Below are positions 50,119 to 63,518 of a stretch of 64,000 nucleotides of DNA, piece after piece. The DNA lies in the NCBI GenBank assembly GCA_022577435.1, contig JAKOON010000012.1, positions 3,001,001 through 3,065,000 of the forward strand, in the 5' to 3' direction. Made by a program: the position numbers and the translations under genes. Origin of the DNA: Embiotoca jacksoni (taxonomy: Eukaryota > Chordata > Actinopteri > Embiotocidae). How positions within the stretch are numbered: the first letter of the stretch is position 1; the number at the start of each line of letters is the position of its first letter. The notes under the pieces were generated by a model, which worked only from the letters and a program-made list of their open reading frames with translations, was not told the origin of the DNA and ran no database searches.

Positions 50119-53100
50119 ATGGATCAGTCTATCGCAATTCAAGAAACTTTGGAAAGGGAAGAAAACTGCATCATGGTATCCTTTACGACTCGCGTGCGCT
50201 GGTTTATGGATGATCAGAAAGTCAAACTAAGGATTACCTGATTTAAACTAAGTTTAACTGGCACGACATTTTTCTGTTCATGCCGCGTGTCAGAGCCGGA
50301 GGGAGGCCTGTAAGACTCTGCCACGTGTTTGACATCTATCAGAATAAAGTACCACTTAGCTTAGGCTGTCATTTCGATCCAGACAGTGCTGTGAACTCAG
50401 TTTTTAGGATAAGAGCAGGTTTGTTCAGCAGTAACTTCTGAAGGATATACTTAGTGCTGTAGTAAAACCTTTCATCCACAAGGTGGCAACTTTGTGTCAT
50501 CATCAGCTTCTCGTTATCGGCAGTGCTTGGAAGAGGTATTGATCCTTCACTGAAGTTAAGCTGCCAAAATCCTTAAAAAAAAAAAAAAAAAAAAAAAAAG
50601 TCATACAAATAGCATGATTTCAATCAAAGTAAAATGTACATATAATTAAAACAAAGTTTTAAAAAAGTGCATACATTTTCAAAAGTAAAAGTATGTTTGA
50701 TGGGCAACACATAAAACGTTACATCTGATTGTGTTGCATTACATAATATAATAGCATTATATTTTGATTACATTTGAATGTTGCATGAGGACAACTTGGT
50801 TTATATGTAAATTGTTACTTAGTAAAGTGAAAGCAACCCTCAGAAAAATGCAGTGGAATTAGTAAAGAATGGAAATTGTATTTCACTAAATGTACTCATT
50901 TATTTGCCCTAACTTGTGACAAGAACAGAAATTTCAATGTCACTATTGTAGAAAACGTTTCCTGACAAATAACTCTTATCTGATAGATGCCACTCAAAGA
51001 ACATATAAACATATTTCCACTATGTCCTTAACTGAATGGTAAACATGCTGTCCAGTGTGAAGTCGTCTTCAATGACATCGCAGAGAGCAGACTGCTGGGT
51101 CTGGTGGAGTCTGCAAAAGAACATGCGTAAGTTGTAACAGCATATACAAATTAGCTATAACAGTGCGTCCGTTTATTATTGTGCAATATGCTTGTATTCA
51201 AAGTCTAAGAATGTAGTTTTGTGATGAGAGGGGGTGGCAGCATTATGCAGTCCACAACAACAACAACACAAAAAGTCCTTGAAATTGACTGTAGGGTTGC
51301 AGGCAGTTTGCCTGACACAGAAACCAAAAGTGTATATAACTTGTTAAAATTACAAAGGCAGCATTTATTACAGGTGTATTGAATTGTTTTGAACTGTATA
51401 CAGGTTTTCTTTCACTGTGTTCACCCACTGCGAGCACCCTCTGATGTAAAGACTATTAATTAAAATGAATTACAACTTCATTTGAAAAATCTTGTAATTA
51501 GCTTGCAATGGTTTGCAGAATCTTCATTTATGCCCATCGAAGAATGGCCATTACCGCTGATGACGTATCACTGGAGGACATTGTGCCCATCGCCCTCGAC
51601 TTTTCTGTTGTTGAAGGTGAACAGCATTCATATATTTCAGCTCGTTTCAAATAGATCTCCAGTATGTAATTTTAACAATGTAACTATTGTTTGTACTTAA
51701 AGAAAATGACGTGACAGTTATTTTTCTGAAGCACTCTACCACATTTATGATGGTGCACTCTTTTTAGTTTCTTCCCCAGAGGAACTTGTGGTTGTGGGTG
51801 AGTTGCCTTCATTTACATGACGCATTTTATGCTATATAACTGTTCCACCACAAACAGGAACATCACATTCACACTGTGTTCTTTATTCAATTGAAGGTGC
51901 TGATACCAGAGTCAGAATAAGTTACAAGGATAAAGAGCTCGAGTTCAGACTTCCTTTTGGGTCCCACTCGCGCCTCTTCCTTGGTGAAGTCAACAAGGCG
52001 TGGATTGGTAGGTCAACCTGAATATAATCTGTTTTTAAGGCATTCAATTTTTGAAAAATCCTGGAAAATCTGCAGAAATGTTAAGGAATAAACCCTGCAA
52101 AAGTTGTGGGTTTGTTAGAATCAAATATCAATTCAAACAACACTACAATGGGCCCTCACGTTTATAGGTATACAAGTTCATATCTTTTTTTGATAAAGTA
52201 GGAGGCACCCAAGTGTGTAAAAGTGCAAATAATATGCTTGAACCATCTGTTTGGAGAAAACCTGTTCAGCCTATCTTTAATTAATTTGACATTATATTAT
52301 GTGGGAAACTTTAAAATATCTTTATTTATTTAAGTTTTACAATAGTTTACTGGTAAACAAATTTTAAAAAAAACAACAACATGTATTTGTGAGACTCTGC
52401 TTGTGGCTGTGGTTCACAGTTTGGTTTCAGAACTACAAACTGGTGTTACTTCATCTGTCACTCAGTGTGTGCACTTGTTGCATGGTTAAGAATAAAAGGT
52501 AGCACTACAGACAGACAGAGAGATAAAGGTGGAGTTTGGATGGTGTACTCTGTGCTTGTTTCTTTCACAGCCGGGGTTTGCAAAACGACAAAATGGAAAC
52601 AGGACGTGTTACTTCCTCTTCAATTCTTATCTTGAACCACTTTTTTTTTTTAAAGTCTGCTTTCTGCTAATCTGAATAGGATTGGCCTGGAAAAGCTTCA
52701 AAGACAGTCTGCTTTGTTAGGGATGTGTCACTTTTGTCACCAGCTCACCATTTTCACAGTGGAGGCCCCATGTGAACATGGACAAAGAGGTGTGGTTTGT
52801 GCCACATTTTTATTGTGGTGCTCTAAGTTGAGCCCCAAATGCTTTTTACCTGCTCAAGGAGGCCAGTGAGGGAAAGAATAAATGAGCTGCCGTCTGATGT
52901 TGTTAAAAGGAAGAGTCTGAGAAATGGTAAAGGTAAGCAGATAAAAGGGATTCTCAGTGTGGTGATCTAAAAATTAGGAGTACAGTGCTTTACAAAAAAA
53001 AAGACACATGTGCATGAGGAAGAAATAGAAAATTGTTGTTTATCCCACAACTTCAGCTGTTGTTGTTCCAGCAGCTCAACTTTTGCCTGAAAACTATTTT

Positions 53101-56100
53101 AGCAGGAACTGCAAAGCCCTTTTCGTAAAGTATTCTCCACGCAGACAATATTGCCTTATCTTCACTTATTCCATTTCTTTTGCTCTCCGTTTGTCGTTCT
53201 CCAGATGTTTGCAGGTCCCCTACGCAAGCGCCCAATTTTGAGTGGACCAACAAGTATCACAGAGACACCAGAGGCCAGGGAGTTGTCAAACAAGCCTTTG
53301 CACCCATGAGCACAACCTTCACGAATCTCAACCAGCCCCGGAAAACAGGTTTGTCATGTCAGGTCATTTCTATTCGTAGAGGCTCACAACCAGCATCTGC
53401 ATTTCTAATAAAATTCACTGAAGAGGTCGACCAACATCTGTGAAATGGAGGACAGGACGTACCCTTATTTATGCCAATAGTGTGTTCTGTTTCTCGGCAT
53501 CAAAGGGTTGCATCATAAATTGCCACTTCCTTTGAATGAAACTGGTTCAACCTGTCAATGAGTTATGGCAAACATTTTGACATGTCATAGCAGAAACTAC
53601 ACAGGTGTAATGACCATTAATTCGTCTCCATTCCAGTCATATCCATGACATTACCCTAGTATATAGTACATGAAATGGAAGAACTAGATGGAATGCAGTA
53701 ATGGTTAATTTTGCAAATAAAACCTGTGTTTTTCCTGCTTTGACATGGAACCAAAAGCAACTGAGCAAATAAGTAAACTTCATTAACCTTTTTGAAATTT
53801 GTATTAGATTACAACGGGAGTTTATTTCACACTTTTGGAAGCGTAAACACCGAAAGCACGACCATGCTTTGTTTTGAGCCAGGAATCTTGAAACTTTGAG
53901 AAATATTCAGCAACAAAAGAAGAAGTTAACAATTCAAAATACATCACGAATCCAAAACGGGAGGATTTGTAAAGTAAAGTAGGCTACTGCCTATAAACAA
54001 TTAAACAATATACAACGTACTTGGTCTTGATGGCCCATTTCATGCCTATCTGATACACCCTTGTGTTTGTGCATGCTGTATTACAGCCACGTTGTTGTTC
54101 ACAAATCAGACCGCTTCAGTGTGGAGAAGACTCTAATGGGACTCTATCCTGAAGTGACAGTGTTATATAAACAAATAACAGACCTATTTTTTTTTTCCTT
54201 CTTCTTGAAGCGCACGAGCTCACCTTCCTGATGGAATATGAGTGTCACGTAACATTTCCGGTTTCATTATCTGGCCGGCTGTTCCTGCAGCAGGCAACGC
54301 AGTAAACTCCTCCTACTACAACGCTTTGAACGGGGCTGTCTGAAACAGGCTGCACATTGATCTTCTGCACAGAATGCGTGGGAGCGTTTCAGAGAGATGA
54401 TGAGAGACTCTGGTATGAAAAAAAAAAAAAGAAAAAAGAAATAGCTTTATTTGTTGATTCTGTGCACCCGAAGGTAAAACGCCGACGTTCAAACTCGGGG
54501 AAGCTGAGATTGGCTGGCTTCCGAGCTAACGCTCGCTAATGCGGTGGGAGTTTATACATTTCAAAAGAGGCCGACTTCGGCCAGATTAGCCAGAGGGGAG
54601 CCTCGCCCGGGACCTCGTCGGGTGGAGTAGTGGTTCATTTTTTTTTTTTTAAATCCTCGTAGAAGTAGCGATGTTTATTACTGCCTTGATGCCGGGCGCC
54701 GCGAATAGTAGGTGAAATAAGGCTAATGCTAACGTGGGCCAAAAAAAAAAAAATGACCGTGAAGTGAGTGGTCGCTATGCGACGGAAAGTGACACACCTG
54801 TTGTTGTGGTTGATGTTGCATTATTGTGGTTTAGTGACACAGTTGTGCCATTTATTGAAACACGGTTATTGCCTCAATTCTTGGGTAATTTGCTGGGGTT
54901 TTTTTTGTTTGTTTTGTTTTGTTTTTTAACGGTATTTCTTTGTCTCCAATAAAAGAACCTGTCGTCCACTTACTTAGCTCCGAAAAGACCCGAGCGTTTT
55001 AGTGAGGAAATCTGAAACTACTAAATGCACAGTTGAGATTAATTATTACCTGTACTTAGATTGATGAAGGGAAAGTTGTGCAATGTTGAACTTTGTGCAG
55101 TTGTAGTTTGAAAAAAAAAAAAGAAAAAAAAAAAGGCCTTTACTGTTTGATACGGAAGAGTATGTGACCTGATAGAGCAGTCTGACGTTTCCATGCTGAC
55201 TTGTGATAAACCGCAGATAGAGGCAAAAAGGCATGTGAAATTTCAGTTTGTCAAGGCTTCGTGCAGGTTGAAAGTTTAGTTTCAGATCTTTTTAACTGAT
55301 GAGAACAGAAATACGAAAAGCATGTGCAGGAATAGAAAATTCGCCACGTGATAAATGAAGTTCTCACGCACAGGTCGTGTTTTCAGGGCTTCATTCTGCT
55401 ACCGGTTGCAAACAACATTTGTATTATTAATTAGGTTCCGTTCGTTAAGTCCCGAATGAGTCATTAAGAACATTACTGCACATTATGTGACATTATGAGG
55501 CAGCTCTGCAGTAAGAAAGCAGTACCAAAAAGCTGGCTGCCATACTTTTTTCCACACAACATATATTGGCTCTTTAGCATGATGGAAACGCCAGTAAACA
55601 GTCATAAGTGTAGAAATTGTGCCCCAAGATTTAAAATGTATTTATCTAAAAAAAAATTTTAGCATTTTAAAGAAAGCCTCAAGATTTGTTTTAATTTTTG
55701 TTTTGCAAGTTTGCATTGTTTTTGCAACAAGATCTGTTGCACCTCAGTTGCAGCATTCCTGAAGTCGGCTTTTCAAATGTAATTTCACAGTTTGCTGGAA
55801 GTTTTCTCAGTCAAGGGCTTTGTTTGAAACATAAACAACAATGTCACTGTTTTTTTTTTAATTAAAATGTCAGTCGATCCCTATGGGAATTTTGAACCTT
55901 TAAGGTTAAATTTAACCTTCCCTATGTTAATCTAGCGACTTTTTTTGGGTGGGGGGGAAAGTGAAACAAACCGAGTAAGCTTTTGTGACATGTTGACCTT
56001 TTCTTTGGGTTTCGTACACAAGTCTCTACCGGTTTTCGTACTAAAATTAGGTTGATGAGAACAGTTCCATTTTTAACACGGTAAAACAAAGATGCAGTAA

Positions 56101-59100
56101 TCTTCCATGTGGTAATAAAAACAGTGCTAGACTTTTTATAATTCACACAGACTTTAATGCCAGTATAGACACAGCTGGGCCAAAAATGATCCTTTCATTA
56201 TAGAAATTGCGCTATGGGGATTGAAGGTTTTTTAGTTTGGTACACTTATCTTCACTTTAATTTGGTTTGATTGACTTGTTTGTTTTTGAAATGTGTCTGT
56301 TATTTTTTTTTTATAATCGTTGTTTTATTTCCTTACTTGTGTTACCTTGTTTTTTGAAAAACATCATATAATTTGATCATTTGTTGGACTGGTGATATCC
56401 AGGTATGGTTAGGTAATGTCATTGTAGCTGTATATGTTGAATGCTGCAGACATGCAGATCAGACATCAAATGTATTCCAGATTGTGAACCTATTTGGTTT
56501 TTAGATTGCAAATTATAAATCATGTTCGAAAAAAAAAATCTACAATTGCAGGCCGTTATGTTTATGTAGAACATATTTCATCATTTGGGTCACTCTGCAG
56601 TGCTGTCGGTCAGGTGCAGTGTTAATATAGCCTGTTATAACTTTGCAGAGTTTAATTTCCTGCTCAAAAAAACAGGCTTTCCCTTTCAGTGGAGCCAGCT
56701 GTGCTCTCTGCCAAGCTGCAGGAGACAGGGGCCATGCTGTCTCATACTTCACACTCAGCCATTAAACCCAGCTACTTAGAATTCAATAACTGTAACCAAC
56801 TGCATAAGACGGCCTCAGTCGATTGACCACAACAACAAAGCTCTGACTTGGCATTTCAATGACTGACTTATTTTTTATTCTTGGTCATTATTGGCTTCAA
56901 TGTATTGTCAATTTTAGTTACAAAGGGCTGAATTATTACTTTGCTAAGGGATGGGGTTGTCTGTTGTCCTAGGCCCTCAATACATGGAGCATATTGTGAG
57001 ATAATGCAGTTTTAACTGGTAGTCTTAATTTGTGATTCACTGCAGGAAATTCTGATGGGCATCATTCTGAACTGTGCTACAATCCTGCCATTAACCTCGA
57101 TGCTGTGTTTTATCTCTCCTGCTCTTCCCGAACAGAGAAATCATCGGACAAAAAGGGATCGTTAGAGAAGGAGAAAGGTTCCAACAGTGGCACACAAAAG
57201 TCCAAAGTGTATTCGAGCTCAGAGAGGTAAGGCTGTTTTATGAACTGAGTCACGGGAGCTCTCAAAACCAAAACATTTTACACAGATATGTCAAATGTGA
57301 TAGTAGCAATCTGAGAATATTTTACTACTTAAACCGTTAATGTCAACGGTTCCCTGTGAAGTTGTCATGTAAACAACATTACTGTTTGCATTTAGTGTTA
57401 CTTGCGTTCAAACATATTGTTTTATCCTTGAGGGTTAACAAACATATTGATTGCATTCACTTCATACAAAATGTGCAAAGCTGATTCTTTTTATTTTTGG
57501 GAAAATTTGGAACCTGCATTGTTTATATCTAATTTTACTTGCCAGTTGTATTGATTTTTTCCGCCTTTTATTGGTGCATGACTGCTACATGTACGAGTCA
57601 GTTTTCATTTTAAAATGCCAGACTTTTTTTTTATAACTAACGTCCACGCTGTTCCGGCATTCTTCAACGCCTAAAAAAAAAAAAAAAAAAAAAACTTTTG
57701 AAAACCCGACTGACGTTAGTTAAAAAATGTAAGGATTTTTTAAAAAGTTTTGACATGCGGTAATGGAGCCTTTTGAAAACAATGACAGAAACCCGCGTTC
57801 ACTTCCTGATTGGGTCTTCTCCGTTACGACGTATCCATCACCGATTCATCCTGCCTCTATTACCTGACCGACAATTCCTGTGTCCTCAGCCCTGTGTGGT
57901 GAGCCGGTTTTGGGTGGCATGTCCAGTGTACGAGAATGGTCAGGTGTTATACGTCTTCAGGTCTGTTAGTATGGACAGAGGGGATTTCTGAAACGGTTCT
58001 AAGACACTTGTTGTCATTGTTTAAAAAAAAAAAAAATTTGGAATCAATACGTATTAGTGTGGATGTAGCCTGAATCAGCAGAGCAAGACTTGACACTAAT
58101 TAGAAATTTCACGGAACAAAATTTCAATACAAGTTTGAAAAACACCTTTGCTTTGCTTGAAGGACCTTTATACATGTGTTGTAACTTTACAATAACTTGA
58201 CATCCTGGCTATAACCATTTTAGTATAAATGTCTTCTCTCAACGCTTCCTTATTGGAAATGTTTCACCTAAAAAGATTATGTTTAATCTCGTATAAAAAT
58301 TGCTTTTTTGGGGAAAAAAAAAAAGTTGAATCTACTAAATTGTTTAGTTCATTTGTTTAACCTGAAATCCACAGTGCTGCTACACTTGGACTGCATTCCT
58401 ATAAGATGGAGTTTAGTTACAGTATATTCCTGGAAGGTTACAGGGTCCAGCCATATTACATTTCTTCTTCTCCCCTCAAACTCATTCCATATTGACAACA
58501 TGGAAATAGAGCTTCGCTGCATAGCCAGGGTTCCTGTTGTCAGTGTGGTGGTCTGCTGTAAATCAGGCTGTTAGACTAGAGCACTGTGTAATATCTCTGC
58601 TACGCCATAATTGCATTTCTAGCTTTTAGGAGAAGTACGTCTTGACGCACTGTGGAAGCATGCATTTTTTTGATCACCATTACACTTGCTCCTTATTAAA
58701 TCACACCAGTTTGACAATATCTTTCTATATTTGTCCGTCTCCATTCATGCCTAACTGTGACTTCTTCTCCCATGGTGTGCAGTCGAGAGGACCGGGATGA
58801 CCTGGTGCGGTCCTCCAGCCACACCCCGTCGAACAAAGCTCAGATACTGGCCATGCCGCAGTTTGGCCTGCGCGACAACCTTATCAGGTGTGAGCTGCTG
58901 AAAAATGAGGACGTTTATACTTATCTGGAGCACTTCAGGTATGTTACTCTTAATTGCTGGTTGTTTGAGTGGTAATAAGTGTTTGGCAGATTGGTACAGG
59001 CACATACATACAGGCGATCTTGACACGGTCGAATATCAGCATAAATATGTTAAAATATTTAACTTCCTTGATGTCAGTAACATCTTGGTACTTTGGGTGT

Positions 59101-62100
59101 GGCTACGGGTACTTTATCTCCCTGCTTGATGTCATCGAGAGGAGTGTGTAATATACTTTTGCTGCTCATTTTGCTAAGCGTAAAACAGTTGAAAAGTTTC
59201 GTATGCAGTTTATTGGACTTTTTAGAACCCAAAAAACTGTAAAGAAAAAAAGTTTCAAATCAGGAGGTGAGTCAGGATATTTTCACACAACAGCTGCTGG
59301 TCAGTTAAGAATCAAAAATAGATTCTACATTTATTTTTCAAAAAAGGGGTTTGTGCAGGAACAGTGTGTGCCCACAGTGTAACTGTGAGCACAGTTTAGA
59401 TGCTTGAAGTGTTATGTAAAATGAATGAGTCAACATCTGTGGGTTTGTATTTATGTGAACTAAATTAGACACCACTGTCTCAGACGCCGTCTAGAAATGC
59501 ACCAACCTAGTGTGCTAACATGCTGCAGAGCAGGTTGTAGCTCTTTCATCTCATTTTTTATTTATTGTAGAAAAGAATTTTCCTGAAAGGCAATTACATT
59601 TCATCAAGATTTTTTTCTTATCAGATTAAAAAAAAAAAAAAAACATTTGCCAAACTCTGCATAATTTTGGAATCACTTACCACGCTGCCTCCTGTTGGTA
59701 AATCTGTGCACCCATAAAATGAATAAAGCAAAGATTAAAAAGAAACAGACAGTAGATAGAATCAGAACAAAGGAAGGAATTTTAATTTGAGAAAAATATG
59801 ATCATCTGTGCTTCATAGAAATGAATAGGGAAAAACTCTGCATTCTTTGTTAAAACACGCAAAAATATGAATGGTAATCTGTGTAAAGCGACCCATAAAT
59901 TAAATCATTTTTATTACTATTATCATTATATATATTTCCTGCCACAATGTTATCGTCTAATCACTGTGTTTTTCTGTGTGGATTATGTGCTGGTACAGGT
60001 TTCTCTTGGGAATTATTATTTTCCTCCCTCAAATCAGACGCAGGGTCAGGTTAATTGGGAACTCTATAAATTGTCCTTAGGTGTGAGTCACAAAGTGTTT
60101 GTGTTATTCATGTGACTGATTCGAAACCTCCCCTCTGTGTTTCCCTACTTTTTGTTCAAAGCCTGTTGGGAAGGATCCTGTCCCTGCACAACCCTGAATA
60201 TAATTTTTTTTTTTTAAGTTTTAAAAATACGTACACAGGAGTGGATGCAACACTTGTGTAGAAATATCTCAAACATTCATAATGAAATCGCTGATTGGGT
60301 TGTTAACTCAAATAGCTGCCTGTATCAGAAACAGCAGATATACAGAAAAAGTTGTATTGTGCCAGGACGCATGTGCATTGTCTGCTTTTTTTATCTCGTA
60401 GTACGGCACATACAGAGAATGCACTGAATATCAATGCTGATGTGCAGATTAGGAATAAAAGCTGAGGAAAGCAGCCATATAAGATTTTTTTGTATAAATA
60501 TAGATTCAGCATCTTTCTGTTTTGCTGAGGCTGGGGCCATTAAGATGGAAAGTGTTGTACGGTGTGATGGTTGGTCAGCACAAAATAAAGAGCTCCACGC
60601 TGCCCTGCGACAGCATGTGCAAAACAGCAGCTGCCTGAAGGTCAGAGATGAGGGCTATTGAATGGGAGGAAGATGGTTTTCATTCTGGACCCAGCAGAAT
60701 AAATCTCAGGATGTAAATGGCTAAAGCTTGGCCCTCTCACAATTTCTCACAGTTGAGGTGCCTTTCAGCAACGTAGTTAAATTCCAGTGGGACTGCTCAG
60801 TGGTCAGCAGATAAGGTGATTTTATTCTTTACTGTGTCTTTGTACTGTATACAGTTCCTAGATATAGCTCTATGTTATTTATTCTAGAATTACAATATTC
60901 TCTACTTTTTTTCCCCACTAATTGGGATTTCTCTTTTGATGCCACTTATGTCAGTTTTACCATAATTTCTTTCAGTTTCAGTGCTGAATTTTTAGTTTTG
61001 AAATAAAGCTTCAGTGTGGGTGGGTGCTTAAAGGTTGTGTCCTCCTTGGTCAGCAGCTTTTCGAGTGGCAGCCAATGGTGGTGCCACTCCACTTACATTT
61101 ATATTCTTTATCAAGAACTAGTGTCATTTATCAGGGAGTGCCTCCTGGCAGAGGTGTCCTTGCTAAAGCCACCGACACCCAGCCATTGTCTGCTGCTATC
61201 AGCCTGTGGCTACAAAACAAAGCTGGCATTAGCATGCATTTCACTACAAAAGTGCCTGTTGTAGTGAAACCAAAGGAAGTAGGGCGCCACAAATGTCACA
61301 ACTGTCATGACACTGTTCACACAAACTCCAGTGAAGTGGGCAGACAGAAGCCCACAGCAACCTATTGTAGCTGCCATCAACTGCATGACTGTTGAAGCTT
61401 ACTGGATATCCATCTATGTACGTAGAGATTGTTTAAATGTATGTTTTCAGCCGCACATCTTCTAGTATTGGTGTCTAATGATACAAATGTAACATTTCCT
61501 GGCCTTTAGCTGCCACTCAAAAAGCTGCTGACTAATGGAGGCACAATCCTGTTAATATCTGCCCACACAAGAGATTTGTCAGAACTGTCACCTGAAAAAT
61601 TTAACAGCAAAACGGAGAAAGGTTTCAGCTTTTCAGAGAAATCCTGATTAGTGACAGAAAAATGGAAAAATTGTTATTTTATAATTTAGCAATCTTCCAT
61701 AGTTTTGTAGTTTTTAAGTGTCTCTTTTTTTTTTTTTTTTACATTCAGTTTCTGTTTGATTCTTGAGAGGTTTTTTTTTACTTTGAAATTAATCTAATCC
61801 CTCATCCCACAATAAATGTGAATGAATTCATAGTGAATCAAATTTTCAAAAAAAGGCCGGTGTGCTCATTCAGCATACATCAAGTAAAATGTCTTGAAAT
61901 GAGCCACTGCGTGAAGCAAAGTAACAAGGCCTCAGCTTAATATAGATTGAGGTTCTTGTTTCACCATTTCAGTCTCCTGAACTAGAAATCACAAAAAAGA
62001 CTGTCTTAATTTAGCCAGGTCAACATTTTTTTTTAGCTCTTTTTTTTAAAATACACTGTATTCCTCTCCTTTGCACCCTCTTCTTATCCTTTCTTGTTCT

Positions 62101-63518
62101 GTTTCAGCTTTTTTCTTGGCACATACAATGTGAATGGACAGACACCAAAAGAAAGCCTCCATCCTTGGCTGAGCTGCCCTCTCAACCCTCCTGACATATA
62201 CTGCGTGGGGTAAGTCACATTCACCCTGCTGAAGAATAGCTGTGTTAATCCCTTTACAAAGACAGACATTTACTCCTCAAACCTCTGACAGATGCACGCA
62301 GCCATTGAACCAGTACAGAACATGCCAACTCAGATTTCAGCTCTGTGTGTCCGCTAATCCGGCCTACGTTTCAGTTTACTGCTTTGGTATTACGAAGTGG
62401 AAAAGTTTAGTGAATACCACAGCAGTTCTGGATAAAGTGGGAGTCAAACTGCCAAGAAGTTTTTACTCTTTGTTTGTCTTTTCTTACAGTTTTCAGGAGC
62501 TTGACCTCAGCAAAGAGGCTTTCTTCTTCAATGACACCCCCAAAGAGCTGGAGTGGACGAAGGCCGTGTCTGAGGCCTTGCATCCAGAAGCCAAGTATGC
62601 CTTAGTAAGGAAGTATTTTTTATTAATATTGTTCTAAAGTAGTAAATGCTTTCAGAAGTGTCTTCAGAGGGCACGTTTACCTCCTTTTAACATCAAATGC
62701 TGCTTTTGCCAGTTATTTTTTCTCGTAGTCTCAAGAAATCTTTCTTCTTATTATTCACTTTCACCTGCTTCCCTTTTCTCGGAGTGCTGACTCCATCTTA
62801 TTAGCTTCCTCCTTCGTCGGCCGAGCTGGTTCGTTAGAGTCTTCTTATTTTGGACTCGCAAGATGTGTGTTAGTCACAGAGCCAATATAATGACACGTCA
62901 TGTCTTCATCCACTGTTGGTGCTCTGACTAAAGCACCCTCGGCGGAACTGTTCCTGACACCATGTAGCTCAACAAGCTGATGAATGAATGTTTTCACATT
63001 AAAATCCAAATGCTGATTAGTGTAGGACTGACGGGGGGGTTTATCAGACTGTTTTGCTTCCTCTCATGCAGAACTGTCTGGCATTCTGGGATGTACTGTT
63101 CTACTTCTGTTTTCTTAAAAATAAGACAAGTTGTGACTAAATATGTTCAGCTGTAAATGCTGCTATTGTTTCTAGTCGTTGTGGTTGAAAAACAAATATG
63201 ATGCTGATACAAGCAGTAAAAACTGCATTAAAGCATGTTTGAGCCTGTTTCATGGCAACAGGGTTTTCTTGAACTCCGCTGTGACCACGCATATAATGAA
63301 AATGCTCTGCAAATTTCATCTTGCATTACTCTGAAATGCTGTATATCTTTCCCTTTAACTGCCTGAGCTGATATTTGTAAACTACTCGTATGCTTCTGCA
63401 GGTGAAGTTGGTGCGACTGGTGGGAATCATGTTGATCTTCTACGTGAAGAAGGAGCATGCAGAGTTCATCTCTGATGTGGAGGCTGAGACTGTGGGCACT
63501 GGCATCATGGGAAGGATG
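50119..63518 (+). CDS. inpp5b: Type II inositol polyphosphate 5-phosphatase INPP5B (5' part, cut by window end)
   Basis: Removes the 5-phosphate of PI(4,5)P2 and related lipids on Golgi, endosome and ciliary membranes; paralogue of OCRL. Eleven exons: 50,119-50,175, 51,056-51,126, 51,519-51,616, 51,768-51,797, 51,897-52,007, 53,205-53,348, 57,136-57,226, 58,783-58,938, 62,108-62,209, 62,490-62,604, 63,402-63,518, all phase-consistent, 364 residues. The start MDQSIAIQETLE resembles mammalian INPP5B (MDQSVAIQETL). An N-terminal PH domain (to about 150; HRRMAITADDVSLEDIVPIA, LPFGSHSRLFL) leads into a Lys/Ser-rich linker. The catalytic domain begins at about 252 with GTYNVNGQ, then YCVGFQELDLSKEAFFFNDT and VETVGTGIMGRM-like sequence (actual: EAETVGTGIMGRM). 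The rest of the catalytic domain, ASH and RhoGAP-like regions lie beyond the right edge. Start choice is firm from homology; INPP5B is preferred over OCRL from the N-terminus and the zc3h12a linkage. Confidence 0.95.
50578..50599. repeat. A homopolymer in inpp5b intron 1
   Basis: An uninterrupted A-run of about 22 bases. Confidence 0.9.
54200..54800 (+). promoter_or_regulatory. inpp5b: Intragenic CpG island in inpp5b intron 6, possible second promoter
   Basis: CpG dinucleotides are dense (for example GCCGACGTTC-like and GGGCGCCGCGAATAG motifs), unlike every other intron in the window. It sits between the last PH-domain exon and the first linker exon, where an alternative start would give a protein lacking the PH domain. 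Possible donors are at 54,413 (CTCTG|GTATGA) and about 54,711 (GTAG|GTGAAA). Whether a transcript starts here, and on which strand, cannot be read from sequence. Confidence 0.5.
57634..58075 (+). mobile_element. Possible MITE in inpp5b intron 7
   Basis: The left end reads AACTAACGTCCACGCTGTTC and the right end GTGTGGATGTAGCCTGA, a GTCCAC/GTGGA-type terminal similarity seen in fish DNA-transposon derivatives. An 11-base inverted pair (TAACTAACGTC at 57,634; GACGTTAGTTA at 57,712) and an A-run lie at the left end. Interior CpG content differs from the surrounding intron. Boundaries are approximate. Confidence 0.35.
61024..61395 (+). other. Unexplained His/Cys-rich open frame in inpp5b intron 8
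   Basis: A 123-codon open frame, long for this intron, whose C-terminal part is rich in Cys and His (KCHNCHDTVH, YCSCHQLHDC). It has no splice signals that join it in frame to inpp5b and no family I recognise. It may be chance or a decayed repeat. Confidence 0.2.
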
